Assembly: GCF_005484805.1 (NCBI RefSeq)
Contig: NZ_CP039432.1
Location: forward strand, 3,100,001-3,164,000
DNA: 64,000 nt
Direction of reading: 5' to 3'
Origin: Rhodococcus sp. SGAir0479
GTDB lineage: Bacteria; Actinomycetota; Actinomycetes; Mycobacteriales; Mycobacteriaceae
Under the pieces are notes generated by a model. That model was not told the origin of the DNA. It saw only the letters and a program-made list of their open reading frames with translations, and searched no databases. Numbering within the stretch: position 1 is the first letter of the stretch; the number at the start of each line of letters is the position of its first letter. The translations under genes and the position numbers were made by a program. Shown here one piece after another: positions 55,979-64,000 of this stretch.

Positions 55979-56725
55979 CTACTTGGCGCCCTGGTTCGCG
56001 ACGGCGGCGGCGCCGGCCGCGGCGGCCTCGGGGTCGAGGTACGTGCCACCCGGGTTGAGCGGCTTCAGGTTCTCGTCCAGGTCGTACCGCAGCGGGATGC
56101 CGGTGGGGATGTTCAGGCCCGCGATGTCCTCGTCGGAGATGCCGTCGAGGTGCTTGACCAGTGCGCGGAGCGAGTTGCCGTGCGCGGTGACCAGCACGGT
56201 CTTGCCCGCCTTCAGGTCGGCCGAGATGGTCTCCTCCCAGTACGGGACGAGACGCTCGACGACGTCGAGCAGGCACTCGGTCAGCGGCACCTCGGGCAGA
56301 TCGGCGTAGCGCGCGTCCTGGTCCTGGCTGTACTCGCTGCCGGCCTCGATGGGCGGCGGCGGGGTGTCGTAGCTGCGACGCCACAGCATGAACTGGTCCT
56401 CACCGAACTCGGCCTTGGTCTGGGCCTTGTTCTTGCCCTGCAGCGCGCCGTAGTGGCGCTCGTTGAGGCGCCAGTCGCGCACGACGGGGATCCAGTGCCG
56501 GTCGCACGCGTCCAGCGCGAGGTTCGCGGTGCTGATCGCACGGCGCAGCAGCGACGTGTAGAGCACGTCCGGGAGCAGGTTGTGCTCGGCGAGCAGTTCA
56601 CCGGCACGCTTGCCCTCGGCCATGCCCTTGTCGGTGAGGTGCACATCCACCCAGCCGGTGAACAGGTTCAGCGCGTTCCATTCGCTCTCGCCGTGGCGGA
56701 GCAGCACAAGTGTTCCGGTACTCAT
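55979..56725 (-). CDS. gpmA: 2,3-Bisphosphoglycerate-dependent phosphoglycerate mutase
   Basis: This 248-residue glycolytic enzyme interconverts 3- and 2-phosphoglycerate. The phospho-histidine is His11 in [10 protein letters not shown]. The stretches [15 protein letters not shown] and [22 protein letters not shown] are typical. Length is normal. The ATG at 56725 starts [13 protein letters not shown]. It corresponds to Rv0489 (gpm1) upstream of senX3. Confidence 0.95.
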   Translation of the reverse strand: MSTGTLVLLRHGESEWNALNLFTGWVDVHLTDKGMAEGKRAGELLAEHNLLPDVLYTSLLRRAISTANLALDACDRHWIPVVRDWRLNERHYGALQGKNKAQTKAEFGEDQFMLWRRSYDTPPPPIEAGSEYSQDQDARYADLPEVPLTECLLDVVERLVPYWEETISADLKAGKTVLVTAHGNSLRALVKHLDGISDEDIAGLNIPTGIPLRYDLDENLKPLNPGGTYLDPEAAAAGAAAVANQGAK

Positions 56726-56855
56726 ACCCCAATCCTGGCATGACGGCCCGGGACGGCCTCCGTGAGCCGCTGGTTCCACCGCCCCGCGGGCTCGGGCGCC
56801 ACCGATTCCTCCGCCCCGCCGCGGTGGGCGGGGTGCTGCCCGACACCCCCCCGGT

Positions 56856-56910
56856 ACAGCTGAAGGGACCCTCCGTGCGCTCGCAGCGCCCGAAGGGTCC
56901 CTTCAGCTGT
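56856..56910 (-). terminator. Strong hairpin after the Rpf-like gene
   Basis: A perfect 17-base stem (ACAGCTGAAGGGACCCT at 56856-56872, complement at 56894-56910) has a loop that contains its own small stem (GCGCT and AGCGC). It is 49 bases after the Rpf-like gene on the minus strand. There is no clear T-run, but the stem is long enough to stop transcription or protect the 3' end. Confidence 0.65.
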
Positions 56911-56958
56911 CAGACGGGGGCTCAGCCCAGCCCTGCCGTCATCTCGGACCGGTCAGTC

Positions 56959-57500
<542 letters not shown>

Positions 57501-57693
57501 TCACGGGTCGATATTTCGAGACGGCCGTACACGAAAATGGCCATGAGCAGGTAAAAGTGCCAGTTCAGCCCGCAGGAATCGGACGCGCGACAGCACGTCG
57601 TTGCATAGCTGTTATGTGGTTCGGATCACGCGTGAAGGGTGCGCCGGGTCACGAAATCTCGCTTGTGCAACGGCCGGAAACGGCCGCGTGACG
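57501..57693. other. Remaining gene-free region between the Rpf-like leader and ybjN
   Basis: No gene is seen here. The region has several TCACG/CGTGA words: the palindrome TCACGCGTGA at 57626-57635, and others near 57489, 57501 and 57649. A small hairpin CGGCCG-GAAA-CGGCCG at 57671-57686 follows the ybjN stop and may end that transcript. The promoter for the Rpf-like gene must lie here or just downstream. Confidence 0.45.
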
Positions 57694-58230
57694 TCAGTGC
57701 GACGACGGGTGACCGCCCGCCGCGGGGCCGTCGGAATCGGCGTCGCCGTCGTCGACGAGGTGCTTGAACGGCTGCAGGTTCGCGAGCGACTCGCCGCGTG
57801 AGACCCGCCACGCCCACTCCCGCCGGATCGACGACGCGAAGCCGAGTTCGAGCAGCACGTTGAAGTCGCCGTCGGCGGCCTCGAGCACCTGTCCGAGCAC
57901 GCGGTCGAGTTCCTCACCGGTCACGGCGTGCGAGGAGATCCGTCCGACCAGGTAGATGTCGCCGATCTTGTCGATCGTGTAGTGCACGCCGTACAGCCGA
58001 CGGTTGCGGCGCAGCAGGTACTTGTAGACGCCCTCGAAGTTCTCGTCGGGCTTGCGGCACACGAACGCCTCGACGCGCACCCCGTGGTTCCCGATGGTGA
58101 GCAGTGTCGTGGTCTTGAGCTTGTGCTCGCCGGGCAGTTCGACGACGAACTGGTTCTCCCGCGGCCGGGTGTACTCGAGTTCGCGTTCCTTCAGTGCCGC
58201 ATCGATGACGTCGGCGATCCGTTCACTCAT
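57694..58230 (-). CDS. YbjN-domain protein (Rv0487-like)
   Basis: This 178-residue protein has a YbjN-like alpha/beta domain related to type III secretion chaperones: [48 protein letters not shown] and [10 protein letters not shown]. It is soluble, with a polar His/Asp tail. It corresponds to Rv0487, next to mshA in mycobacteria. The exact role is unknown. Its start overlaps the mshA stop by 4 bases, so the two are cotranscribed. Confidence 0.83.
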   Translation of the reverse strand: MSERIADVIDAALKERELEYTRPRENQFVVELPGEHKLKTTTLLTIGNHGVRVEAFVCRKPDENFEGVYKYLLRRNRRLYGVHYTIDKIGDIYLVGRISSHAVTGEELDRVLGQVLEAADGDFNVLLELGFASSIRREWAWRVSRGESLANLQPFKHLVDDGDADSDGPAAGGHPSSH

Positions 58231-59588
58231 GCCCTCACCCCACTCGTCCTACGGAGCTTCCACAGCCCTCGCGACCTGCGCGGCGCGAATTCGCCGCCTT
58301 CACCCGTCACCCGCTGGTACTTCACCGTGGCCGCCCGATAGCTCGCGAGCAGTCCATCCGCGGTGTGTTCCCACGAGAAGTTCTCGGCGTGCCGCGGCGC
58401 CCGTGCGGCCAGTTCGTCCAACCGGTCCGGCGCCGACACGAGCGAGTGCAGCGCGGCCGCCCAGTCGTCGATGCGGTGTCCCTGGACCAGCAGACCGGTC
58501 CGCCCGTCCTGCACCGCGACGCCGAGACCGCCGACGTCGGCGGCGATGACCGGTGTCCCGCACGCCTGCGCCTCGATCGCCACCAACCCGAACGATTCCG
58601 AATAACTCGGCACCGCAACGAGATCGGATGCCCGGTAGACGTCGGCGAGCCGGTCGGGCGGTTGCGGCGGCAGGAACGTCACCCGCGCGTCGATTCCCAG
58701 CGTGCCCGCGAGTTCGATGAGCGAATCGGGGCGTTCGAGGCCGGTGCCGGAGGGACCGCCGACCACCAGGACCCGCAGCGGCAGCCCGGGTTCGCGGGCG
58801 ATCACCTCGGCCGCCGCCCGGAGCAGGACGTCGGGGGCCTTGAGCGGCTGGATCCGCCCGACGAACGTCACGACGGTCTCGCCGGGGTCGAGCCCCAGCG
58901 TCCGGCGCGCCGCGTGCCGGTCCCCCGGCCGGTAGCGGGAGAGATCGGCACCCGGAGCGACCACGTCCACCTTGTCCGGCGACGCCCCGTAGATCGACGT
59001 CAACTGCGCGGCCTCGTCGGCGGTGTTCGCAGTGAGCCGGTCGGCCTCCGCGACCACCTGCTGCTCCCCGATCTGGCGGGCCGCCGGCTCCGGGGTGTCC
59101 CCGTCCGCGAGCGAGGCGTTCTTCACGGCGGCGAGGGTGTGCGCGGTGTGCACCAGCGGCACCCCCCACCGGTCGCGGGCCAGCCAACCGACCTGCCCGG
59201 AGAGCCAGTAGTGCGAGTGCACGAGGTCGTAGTAACCGGCCTCGTGCCGGACCTCCTCGCGCAGGACGCCGGCGGCGAAGGCACACAGCTGCGTCGGCAA
59301 CTCGTGCTTGTCCAGGCCCTCGTAGGGGCCGGCCGCGACGTTGCGGACCCGCACACCCGGCGCGGCCTCCTGCACCACCGGGTCCGCCGACGACGTCGCG
59401 CGGGTGAAGATGTCGACCTCGACGCCGCGGCGCGCGAGCTGGATCGCGGTCTGGAGCACGTACACGTTCATGCCGCCCGCGTCGCCGGTACCCGGCTGGG
59501 CCAGCGGCGACGTGTGTACGGAGAGAACGGCGACCCGTCCGGGCGTCGTGTGCTTGGGCGTCACGCGTCCATACTGCCCTGTCGTCAT
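58227..59588 (-). CDS. mshA: D-inositol-3-phosphate glycosyltransferase (mycothiol biosynthesis)
   Basis: This enzyme of 453 residues is a GT4-family GT-B glycosyltransferase that transfers GlcNAc from UDP-GlcNAc to 1L-myo-inositol-1-phosphate, the first step of mycothiol. Motifs are [21 protein letters not shown] near the N-terminus, [15 protein letters not shown], and the C-terminal nucleotide-sugar site [21 protein letters not shown]. The start is uncertain: an ATG at 59588, just 1 base after the hydrolase stop, or a GTG at 59564. Neither has a strong ribosome-binding site. Confidence 0.93.
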   Translation of the reverse strand: MTTGQYGRVTPKHTTPGRVAVLSVHTSPLAQPGTGDAGGMNVYVLQTAIQLARRGVEVDIFTRATSSADPVVQEAAPGVRVRNVAAGPYEGLDKHELPTQLCAFAAGVLREEVRHEAGYYDLVHSHYWLSGQVGWLARDRWGVPLVHTAHTLAAVKNASLADGDTPEPAARQIGEQQVVAEADRLTANTADEAAQLTSIYGASPDKVDVVAPGADLSRYRPGDRHAARRTLGLDPGETVVTFVGRIQPLKAPDVLLRAAAEVIAREPGLPLRVLVVGGPSGTGLERPDSLIELAGTLGIDARVTFLPPQPPDRLADVYRASDLVAVPSYSESFGLVAIEAQACGTPVIAADVGGLGVAVQDGRTGLLVQGHRIDDWAAALHSLVSAPDRLDELAARAPRHAENFSWEHTADGLLASYRAATVKYQRVTGEGGEFAPRRSRGLWKLRRTSGVRA

Positions 59589-59589
59589 G

Positions 59590-60471
59590 TCAGCGGGTAA
59601 TTGCGGCCGCGGAGTCGTCGGCGAGCGGGACACCCCCGCCGGGGTCGGCCGCGAAGGCGCGGACCTCGGCGACGAACCGCGCCGGATCCTCCACGAACGG
59701 GCCGTGCCCGCACCCTTCCCAGTACGACGCGGTGGACCTCGGGACCAGCGCGGCCGCGTGCTCCCCGGCCGAGACGTCGACGACGGCGTCCGCGGTGCCG
59801 TGGATCACGCACACCGGAACGTCGAGTGCGCGCAGCAGGTCGTCGTGACCGGCCGTCCGGGCGAACAGGCCCGCTCGCACGTGCGGCGGGGTCGAGAGAC
59901 CGGCCCCGAGCAGCGCCTGCGACCGGGTGCCGGCGCCGGCCGTGCCGTCGAGCGGTCCGGTGAGCGCGGATCCGAAGGACGCCAGGGCCGCGAGGGCGGT
60001 GGCGGGATCGTCGGCCATCGCGGCCGGGATCGCCGCCTTCATCGCCGCGCCGACCCGGCCGCCGGCCTGGCCGCGGCCGATGCTCGTGATCGCGCCGACG
60101 AGGACCACCCCGTCGATCGCGGACGTGCCGTGCGCCGCGAGGTAGTCGCAGATCACCAGGCCGCCGTAGGACCAGCCCAGCAGCACCGCGCCGGCGGTCA
60201 CCGCCTCGGCCGTGAGCACCGCGTGCACGTCGGCCGCCCAGTTCGCCGGATCGTCGTACCCGGCGGCCGGCACGTCCGAGTAGCCGTGACCGCGCAGGTC
60301 CACGGCGATGACGCGGTGGTCTTCGGCCAGCGCGGCGAGCACGTCGTCGCCCCAGCACCGCGACGACTGCGCCCACCCGTGGATCAGTACGAGCGGCCGC
60401 GCCTGCTCGGCACCGAACGTTCGGTAGACGAGGCGGGTGCCGTCGGCGCTGACGGTTTCTCGAATGGCCAT
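59590..60471 (-). CDS. Alpha/beta hydrolase
   Basis: This 293-residue hydrolase has the oxyanion [12 protein letters not shown], the nucleophile elbow GWSYGG, an acid in [11 protein letters not shown] and a terminal histidine in [11 protein letters not shown], giving a complete Ser-Asp-His triad. No signal peptide is present. The substrate cannot be told. It lies 1 base upstream of mshA and 4 bases downstream of the MFS exporter, all on the minus strand, so the three may be one transcript. Confidence 0.83.
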   Translation of the reverse strand: MAIRETVSADGTRLVYRTFGAEQARPLVLIHGWAQSSRCWGDDVLAALAEDHRVIAVDLRGHGYSDVPAAGYDDPANWAADVHAVLTAEAVTAGAVLLGWSYGGLVICDYLAAHGTSAIDGVVLVGAITSIGRGQAGGRVGAAMKAAIPAAMADDPATALAALASFGSALTGPLDGTAGAGTRSQALLGAGLSTPPHVRAGLFARTAGHDDLLRALDVPVCVIHGTADAVVDVSAGEHAAALVPRSTASYWEGCGHGPFVEDPARFVAEVRAFAADPGGGVPLADDSAAAITR

Positions 60472-60475
60472 GGGG

Positions 60476-61681
60476 TCACCCTAGGGGGCGCGGTGGACCG
60501 CTGCCGCGCAGCCGGTGCGCGGCGTACGCGCCACCGGCGACGACGAGCGCCAGCACGCCCGCGGTCACCGCCACCGCGAACCCCGCGCGGGTGCCGAACT
60601 CGTCGATCATCCGTCCCGCGAGCGCCGACCCGACGGCCACGCCGACTCCCAGGCCGGTCACCGTCCACGTGATGCCCTCGGTCAGCTTCTCGTGCGGGAC
60701 CACCGACTCCACGAGCGTCGTCGCGACGATCAGCGTGGGCGCCACCGAGATTCCCGCGACCGCGAGCGCCGCCGTGAGGACCGGGATCGATCCCACCAGC
60801 AGCAGCGGCCACACCAGCACCGCGACCGCCGCGGTGGCCAGCACGAGCTGGCGACGCAGCGCCGCGGCCGGGCGCAGCGCACCGAACACCGCACCGGCGA
60901 TCGCGGACGCCCCCGCGAACAGCGCAAGACCGATCGTCGCGGCGGCCGGCACGCCCCGCTCGGTGGCGAAGGCGATGCTCGTGACGTCGATCGTGCCGAA
61001 GATGGTGCCCATCGCCAGCATCACCGCCACCAGCACCCACACCGCCGGGTTGCGGACCACCGCGCCGCCGCCGTGCGTGCCGCGCTCGCGTACCGCCGGC
61101 TCGGTGCCGCGCTGCGCGACCAACGCGAACGTGCCCACGACCAGCAGGATCAATGCCAGCAGCGGTCCGGCCTCGGGGAAGACCGACACCGACAGACCCA
61201 CCGAGATCACCGGTCCGGCGACGAAGCAGACCTCGTCGAGGACCGACTCGAACGCGAACGCGGTCCGCAGCTGCGGCTGCCCGCGGTACACCTCGGTCCA
61301 GCGGGCACGCACCATCGCACCGATCGTGGGCATGCACCCGGCCGGCACCGCCAGCAGGAACAGCACGACGTCGGGCACCTCGAGCCGGACGCACAGCAGC
61401 ATCGCGGCGAGCGCGCACGCACTGACCACCGACGCGGCCGGCAGCACCGTCCGCTGCCCGAAGCGGTCGACGGCCCGCGAGACCAGTGGCGTGATCGCGG
61501 CGTAGGCGAGCGCGAACACCGCCGACAGCGCACCCGCCACACCGTAGTCACCGCGCAGCTGCGACAGCATCGTCACGATCCCGATGCCGACCATCGCGAT
61601 CGGCAGCCGGGCCACGAAGCCGGCCGCGGAGAACGCCGCAGCGCCCGGAGCGGAGAAGATCTCCCGGTAGGTGCCGATCAT
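60476..61681 (-). CDS. Major facilitator superfamily transporter
   Basis: This 401-residue protein has about twelve helices in two halves, with the short cytoplasmic loop SRAVDRFGQRTVLP after helix 2 and GRMIDEFGTRAGF in the second half, typical of drug-exporter MFS proteins. It is likely an exporter; the substrate is unknown. The start was set at MIGTYREIFSAPGA; upstream frame is not credible. It diverges from the PIG-L gene with a 123-base gap. Confidence 0.82.
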   Translation of the reverse strand: MIGTYREIFSAPGAAAFSAAGFVARLPIAMVGIGIVTMLSQLRGDYGVAGALSAVFALAYAAITPLVSRAVDRFGQRTVLPAASVVSACALAAMLLCVRLEVPDVVLFLLAVPAGCMPTIGAMVRARWTEVYRGQPQLRTAFAFESVLDEVCFVAGPVISVGLSVSVFPEAGPLLALILLVVGTFALVAQRGTEPAVRERGTHGGGAVVRNPAVWVLVAVMLAMGTIFGTIDVTSIAFATERGVPAAATIGLALFAGASAIAGAVFGALRPAAALRRQLVLATAAVAVLVWPLLLVGSIPVLTAALAVAGISVAPTLIVATTLVESVVPHEKLTEGITWTVTGLGVGVAVGSALAGRMIDEFGTRAGFAVAVTAGVLALVVAGGAYAAHRLRGSGPPRPLG

Positions 61682-61804
61682 CGCCGGTGTGTCTCTCCTG
61701 CCGCATCGTCGACGAGCCGCCGATGCCGCCGTCCGTGACCTGTTGTCGATACAAGTTTCGCACCCGCGCCCCGACCCGCCCGCGGCCGTGCGAGCATTCA
61801 CCGC

Positions 61805-62578
61805 ATGAGCGTTCTGGTCTGCTTCCACGCCCACCCCGACGACGAGGTGTTCGTGACCGGCGGGGTGATGCGGCAGGCGGCCGACGCCGGGCACCGGGTG
61901 GTCGTGGTCACCGCCACCGACGGGGCGCTGGGCGAGGTCCCGGACGGACTGCTCGACGACGGGGAGACGCTGGCGCAGCGGCGGCGCCGTGAACTCGAGG
62001 CGTCGACGAGTGCGCTCGGTGCGCACCGCGTGGTGATGCTGCACTACGCCGACTCCGGCATGGCGGGCACGGCGGCCAACGCGAACCCCGCCGCGTTCTG
62101 CAACGTGGACGTCGATGCCGCGGCCGCCCGCCTCGCCGAGATCCTCGCCGAGGAGTCCGCGGACGTGCTGACGATCTACGACCCCAACGGCGGCTACGGT
62201 CACCCCGACCACGTGCAGGTCCACCACGTCGGTGTCCGTGCGGCCGAGCTCGCGAACGTGCCGCACGTGTACGAGGCCGCAGTCAGCCGCGATCACATCC
62301 GGCGACTGATGCAGGCCGACCCCGACTGGACCGCGGATGCCCAGCCGCCCGACCTCGAGACCTTCGGGCTGCCGGAGTCCGAGATCACCACGGTCGTCGA
62401 CGTCACGGCCGCCCTCGGCGCCAAACGCGCCGCGATGCTCGCGCACGAGACGCAGATCGGCGACTTCGGCCCGTTCCTGCAGATGCCCGACGAGCAGTTG
62501 CGGGCCGCGTTCGGCCAGGAGTGGTTCCGCCGCCGCGGCGCCCCGGCCGGATTCGCGGAGACCGCACTCCCGCTGTAA
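61805..62578 (+). CDS. PIG-L/LmbE-family deacetylase
   Basis: This 257-residue zinc-dependent deacetylase has the metal motif HAHPDDE (His10, Asp13) and the second motif GHPDHVQVH. Relatives include MshB (deacetylates GlcNAc-inositol in mycothiol synthesis) and Mca (cuts mycothiol conjugates), but the protein is shorter than both and lacks their longer substrate loops. It is 2.2 kb from mshA, so a mycothiol role is possible but unproven. It may act on GlcNAc-lipids or antibiotic intermediates. Confidence 0.83.
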   Translation: MSVLVCFHAHPDDEVFVTGGVMRQAADAGHRVVVVTATDGALGEVPDGLLDDGETLAQRRRRELEASTSALGAHRVVMLHYADSGMAGTAANANPAAFCNVDVDAAAARLAEILAEESADVLTIYDPNGGYGHPDHVQVHHVGVRAAELANVPHVYEAAVSRDHIRRLMQADPDWTADAQPPDLETFGLPESEITTVVDVTAALGAKRAAMLAHETQIGDFGPFLQMPDEQLRAAFGQEWFRRRGAPAGFAETALPL

Positions 62579-62631
62579 CGGAAACCGTCAACTGCCTGCG
62601 GATTCCCCGTCCGGGTGCCTAGCATCGGCGC

Positions 62632-63651
62632 ATGGCCGGGCTTCTCGCGCGTTACCGCCGGATGGGCGCCGACGTCCCGTACGGCAACCTGCTCGCGGCG
62701 CACGACGTCGCGATGGAGGGTTACTTCTGGCGGTTCACCCGGCGCGACACCGGCCGGGTGCTGATCGCGCTCGCCGGGATCAACCGCGCCGCGGACGGCA
62801 CCTGGGCCACGCTCGGTCTCGGTGCCCATCCCGGCGGATCCCTGCGCACCGCAGCGTATCCGGTGGCACGCGCCGACCCAGTGCGTCTGGGTGCGTTCGC
62901 GGGCGACGCCTTCCGGGGCACCGCGGATCGTCTGCAGGTCGACCTGGGACCGGACGCGCGGCTGGACGTGCGCATCGTCGACCCGGTGCCGTGGCCGCGG
63001 CGACGGCTGGGCGGATCGAGCATCTTCCATACCGTGCCCGCGCTCAACCAGTACTGGCACCCGTGGCTCCTCGGCGGGCGCGCGGTCGGCTGGGCCGAGG
63101 TGGACGGCGAACGATGGGACCTCGACGGCGCGCAGGTGTACGGCGAGAAGAACTGGGGCCGAGGCGGATTCCCCGACGCGTGGTGGTGGGGTCAGGCGCA
63201 GGGGTTCGACGACCCCCGGGTGTGCGTCGCGTTCGCCGGCGGGGTGGTGACGGCCGGCCCGCTGCGGACCGAGGTGACCGCGGTGGTCGTGGCGCTGCCG
63301 GACGGCACCGTCATCCGGGTGGGGAACCCGGTGGTGTCCCCGGTGCGGGCCCGGGTGACCGACCGGTCCTGGCGGCTGACCGGTGGCAGTCGGCGCTGGA
63401 CGGTGGAACTGGAGGGGGCGGCCGAACCCGGCGACGCGCACGTCCTGCCGGTGCCGCTGCCCGCCGAGCGGCGCAACGTTCCCGGCGCGTTGGAACACCT
63501 CGGTGGCCGGTTGTCTGTGACGGTGCGTCACAATGGCCGGTGTGTGCTGTCGGGTGAATCCCATCTGGCGGGGCTCGAGTGGGGTGGGATCTCTCGGGCG
63601 CACACCGAACTCCGGCGGCGCGCAACGCTCCTCGGAGACGATCAGAACTGA
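62632..63651 (+). CDS. Tocopherol-cyclase-like family protein
   Basis: This 339-residue protein has the family's signatures: EGYFWRFTRRDTGRVLIALAG, the highly conserved VYGEKNWGRGGFPDAWWWGQA stretch, and paired beta-rich (lipocalin-like) halves. In plants such proteins cyclise a prenylquinol to tocopherol. Bacteria do not make tocopherol, and actinobacterial members are of unknown function. A link to menaquinone or another prenylated lipid is a guess. It follows the PIG-L gene by 53 bases on the same strand. Confidence 0.75.
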   Translation: MAGLLARYRRMGADVPYGNLLAAHDVAMEGYFWRFTRRDTGRVLIALAGINRAADGTWATLGLGAHPGGSLRTAAYPVARADPVRLGAFAGDAFRGTADRLQVDLGPDARLDVRIVDPVPWPRRRLGGSSIFHTVPALNQYWHPWLLGGRAVGWAEVDGERWDLDGAQVYGEKNWGRGGFPDAWWWGQAQGFDDPRVCVAFAGGVVTAGPLRTEVTAVVVALPDGTVIRVGNPVVSPVRARVTDRSWRLTGGSRRWTVELEGAAEPGDAHVLPVPLPAERRNVPGALEHLGGRLSVTVRHNGRCVLSGESHLAGLEWGGISRAHTELRRRATLLGDDQN

Positions 63652-63669
63652 ACATTCGAGGGGGGATCC

Positions 63670-64000
63670 TTGCATAGGCTTCGATCGACATTTGCGGTCG
63701 CCGCGGCGGCCGCGGCGGTGCTGCTGGTCGGTACAGCGACCGCGGCGGCGGCACCGGCCACCGTCGACATCAACGACGTGTTCGGACCGTTCGTGCTCAG
63801 CACGTTCCGGGACGGCCGAATCGCGCCGCCCGAGCAGTGGGCGCCCCGGCACCCCGCTGCCGACCCGTGGTTCCAGGCGCCCCCGGTCGCCGACCTCGCT
63901 CCGGGCACGCTGCTGAAGGCACGACCGGTGACCATCCAGGTGTACGGCGTCCAGCCGGCACACGTGCGCGCGCACCAACTGATGTACGTCACAACGGACT
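63670..64000 (+). CDS. Secreted lipase-like protein, C-terminus outside window
   Basis: The first 110 residues of an exported protein can be read from a TTG start at 63670, preceded by AGGGGG. A basic start HRLRS is followed by a long Ala-rich hydrophobic stretch with a likely cleavage after TATAAAA. The mature N-terminus WFQAPPVADLAPGTLLKARPV, then YVTTD, is typical of actinobacterial secretory lipases (LIP family), which hydrolyse acylglycerols outside the cell. The catalytic region lies beyond the window. An alternative start cannot be ruled out. Confidence 0.65.
   Translation, partial: MHRLRSTFAVAAAAAAVLLVGTATAAAAPATVDINDVFGPFVLSTFRDGRIAPPEQWAPRHPAADPWFQAPPVADLAPGTLLKARPVTIQVYGVQPAHVRAHQLMYVTTD

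Noticed and set aside
61805-62578. Naming the PIG-L protein MshB
   Set aside because: It is shorter than MshB and only the generic zinc motifs are shared; closeness to mshA is not enough.

Overview
The window comes from a high-GC actinobacterium of the order Mycobacteriales, most likely Nocardiaceae (Rhodococcus/Prescottella-like). This is inferred from codon use, frequent GTG and TTG starts, mycothiol biosynthesis (mshA), SenX3-RegX3, an Rpf-type cell-wall hydrolase, the actinobacterial short ribosomal protein bS22, and a gene order that follows, with rearrangements, the Mycobacterium tuberculosis block from about Rv0486 (mshA) to Rv0547c. The species cannot be fixed from sequence alone. I see no tRNA, rRNA, insertion sequence, prophage or CRISPR array. 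Nearly all of the window is chromosomal core, with a few lineage-specific insertions.

Layout. 0-4.2 kb: a branched-chain amino-acid/amide-type ABC importer (binding lipoprotein, fused LivH-LivM permease, start of the ATPase). 4.7-8.1 kb: a plus-strand operon of phosphate permease, small membrane protein, two tandem DUF3349 proteins and menE. 8.5-14.4 kb: a secreted protein, a DrrAB-type exporter, and a large BTAD/NB-ARC regulator convergent with it. 14.4-21.5 kb: menA, small metabolic and membrane genes, a CysK2-type enzyme and bldC. 21.5-27.7 kb: the minus-strand cytochrome c maturation cluster (hemL, histidine phosphatase, resA, ccdA, resB, ccsB). 27.9-33.8 kb: acyl-CoA oxidase-like enzyme, cyclase, sugar dehydrogenase, lipoprotein. 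33.8-35.7 kb: a copper-type csoR/copZ operon with small membrane proteins and an unlisted 38-residue membrane peptide. 35.8-42.3 kb: the rex-hemA-hemC-hemD-hemB operon. 42.4-53.7 kb: glutaredoxin, HAD phosphatase, acyltransferase, epimerase, bS22, HTH protein, proC, thioesterase/MerR pair, an Rv0497-like protein, Ppx and a cysteine-rich protein. 53.8-59.6 kb: regX3, senX3, gpmA, an Rpf-like gene with a long leader, ybjN and mshA. 59.6-64 kb: accessory hydrolase, MFS exporter, PIG-L deacetylase, tocopherol-cyclase-like protein and the start of a secreted lipase.

How it fits together. Much of the window builds the respiratory chain: heme (hemA, C, D, B, L), cytochrome c attachment (resABC, ccdA) and menaquinone (menA, menE). 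The NADH/NAD+ sensor Rex heads the heme operon, and an 18-base Rex-like operator lies upstream of it. Other visible regulatory sites are a TACCC-N5-GGGTA copper-repressor box before csoR, a perfect dyad between a MerR-family gene and its divergent neighbour, a PHO-box-like direct repeat before senX3, and a structured leader before the Rpf-like gene. That leader does not clearly match a riboswitch class I can recognise by eye and is the most open item.
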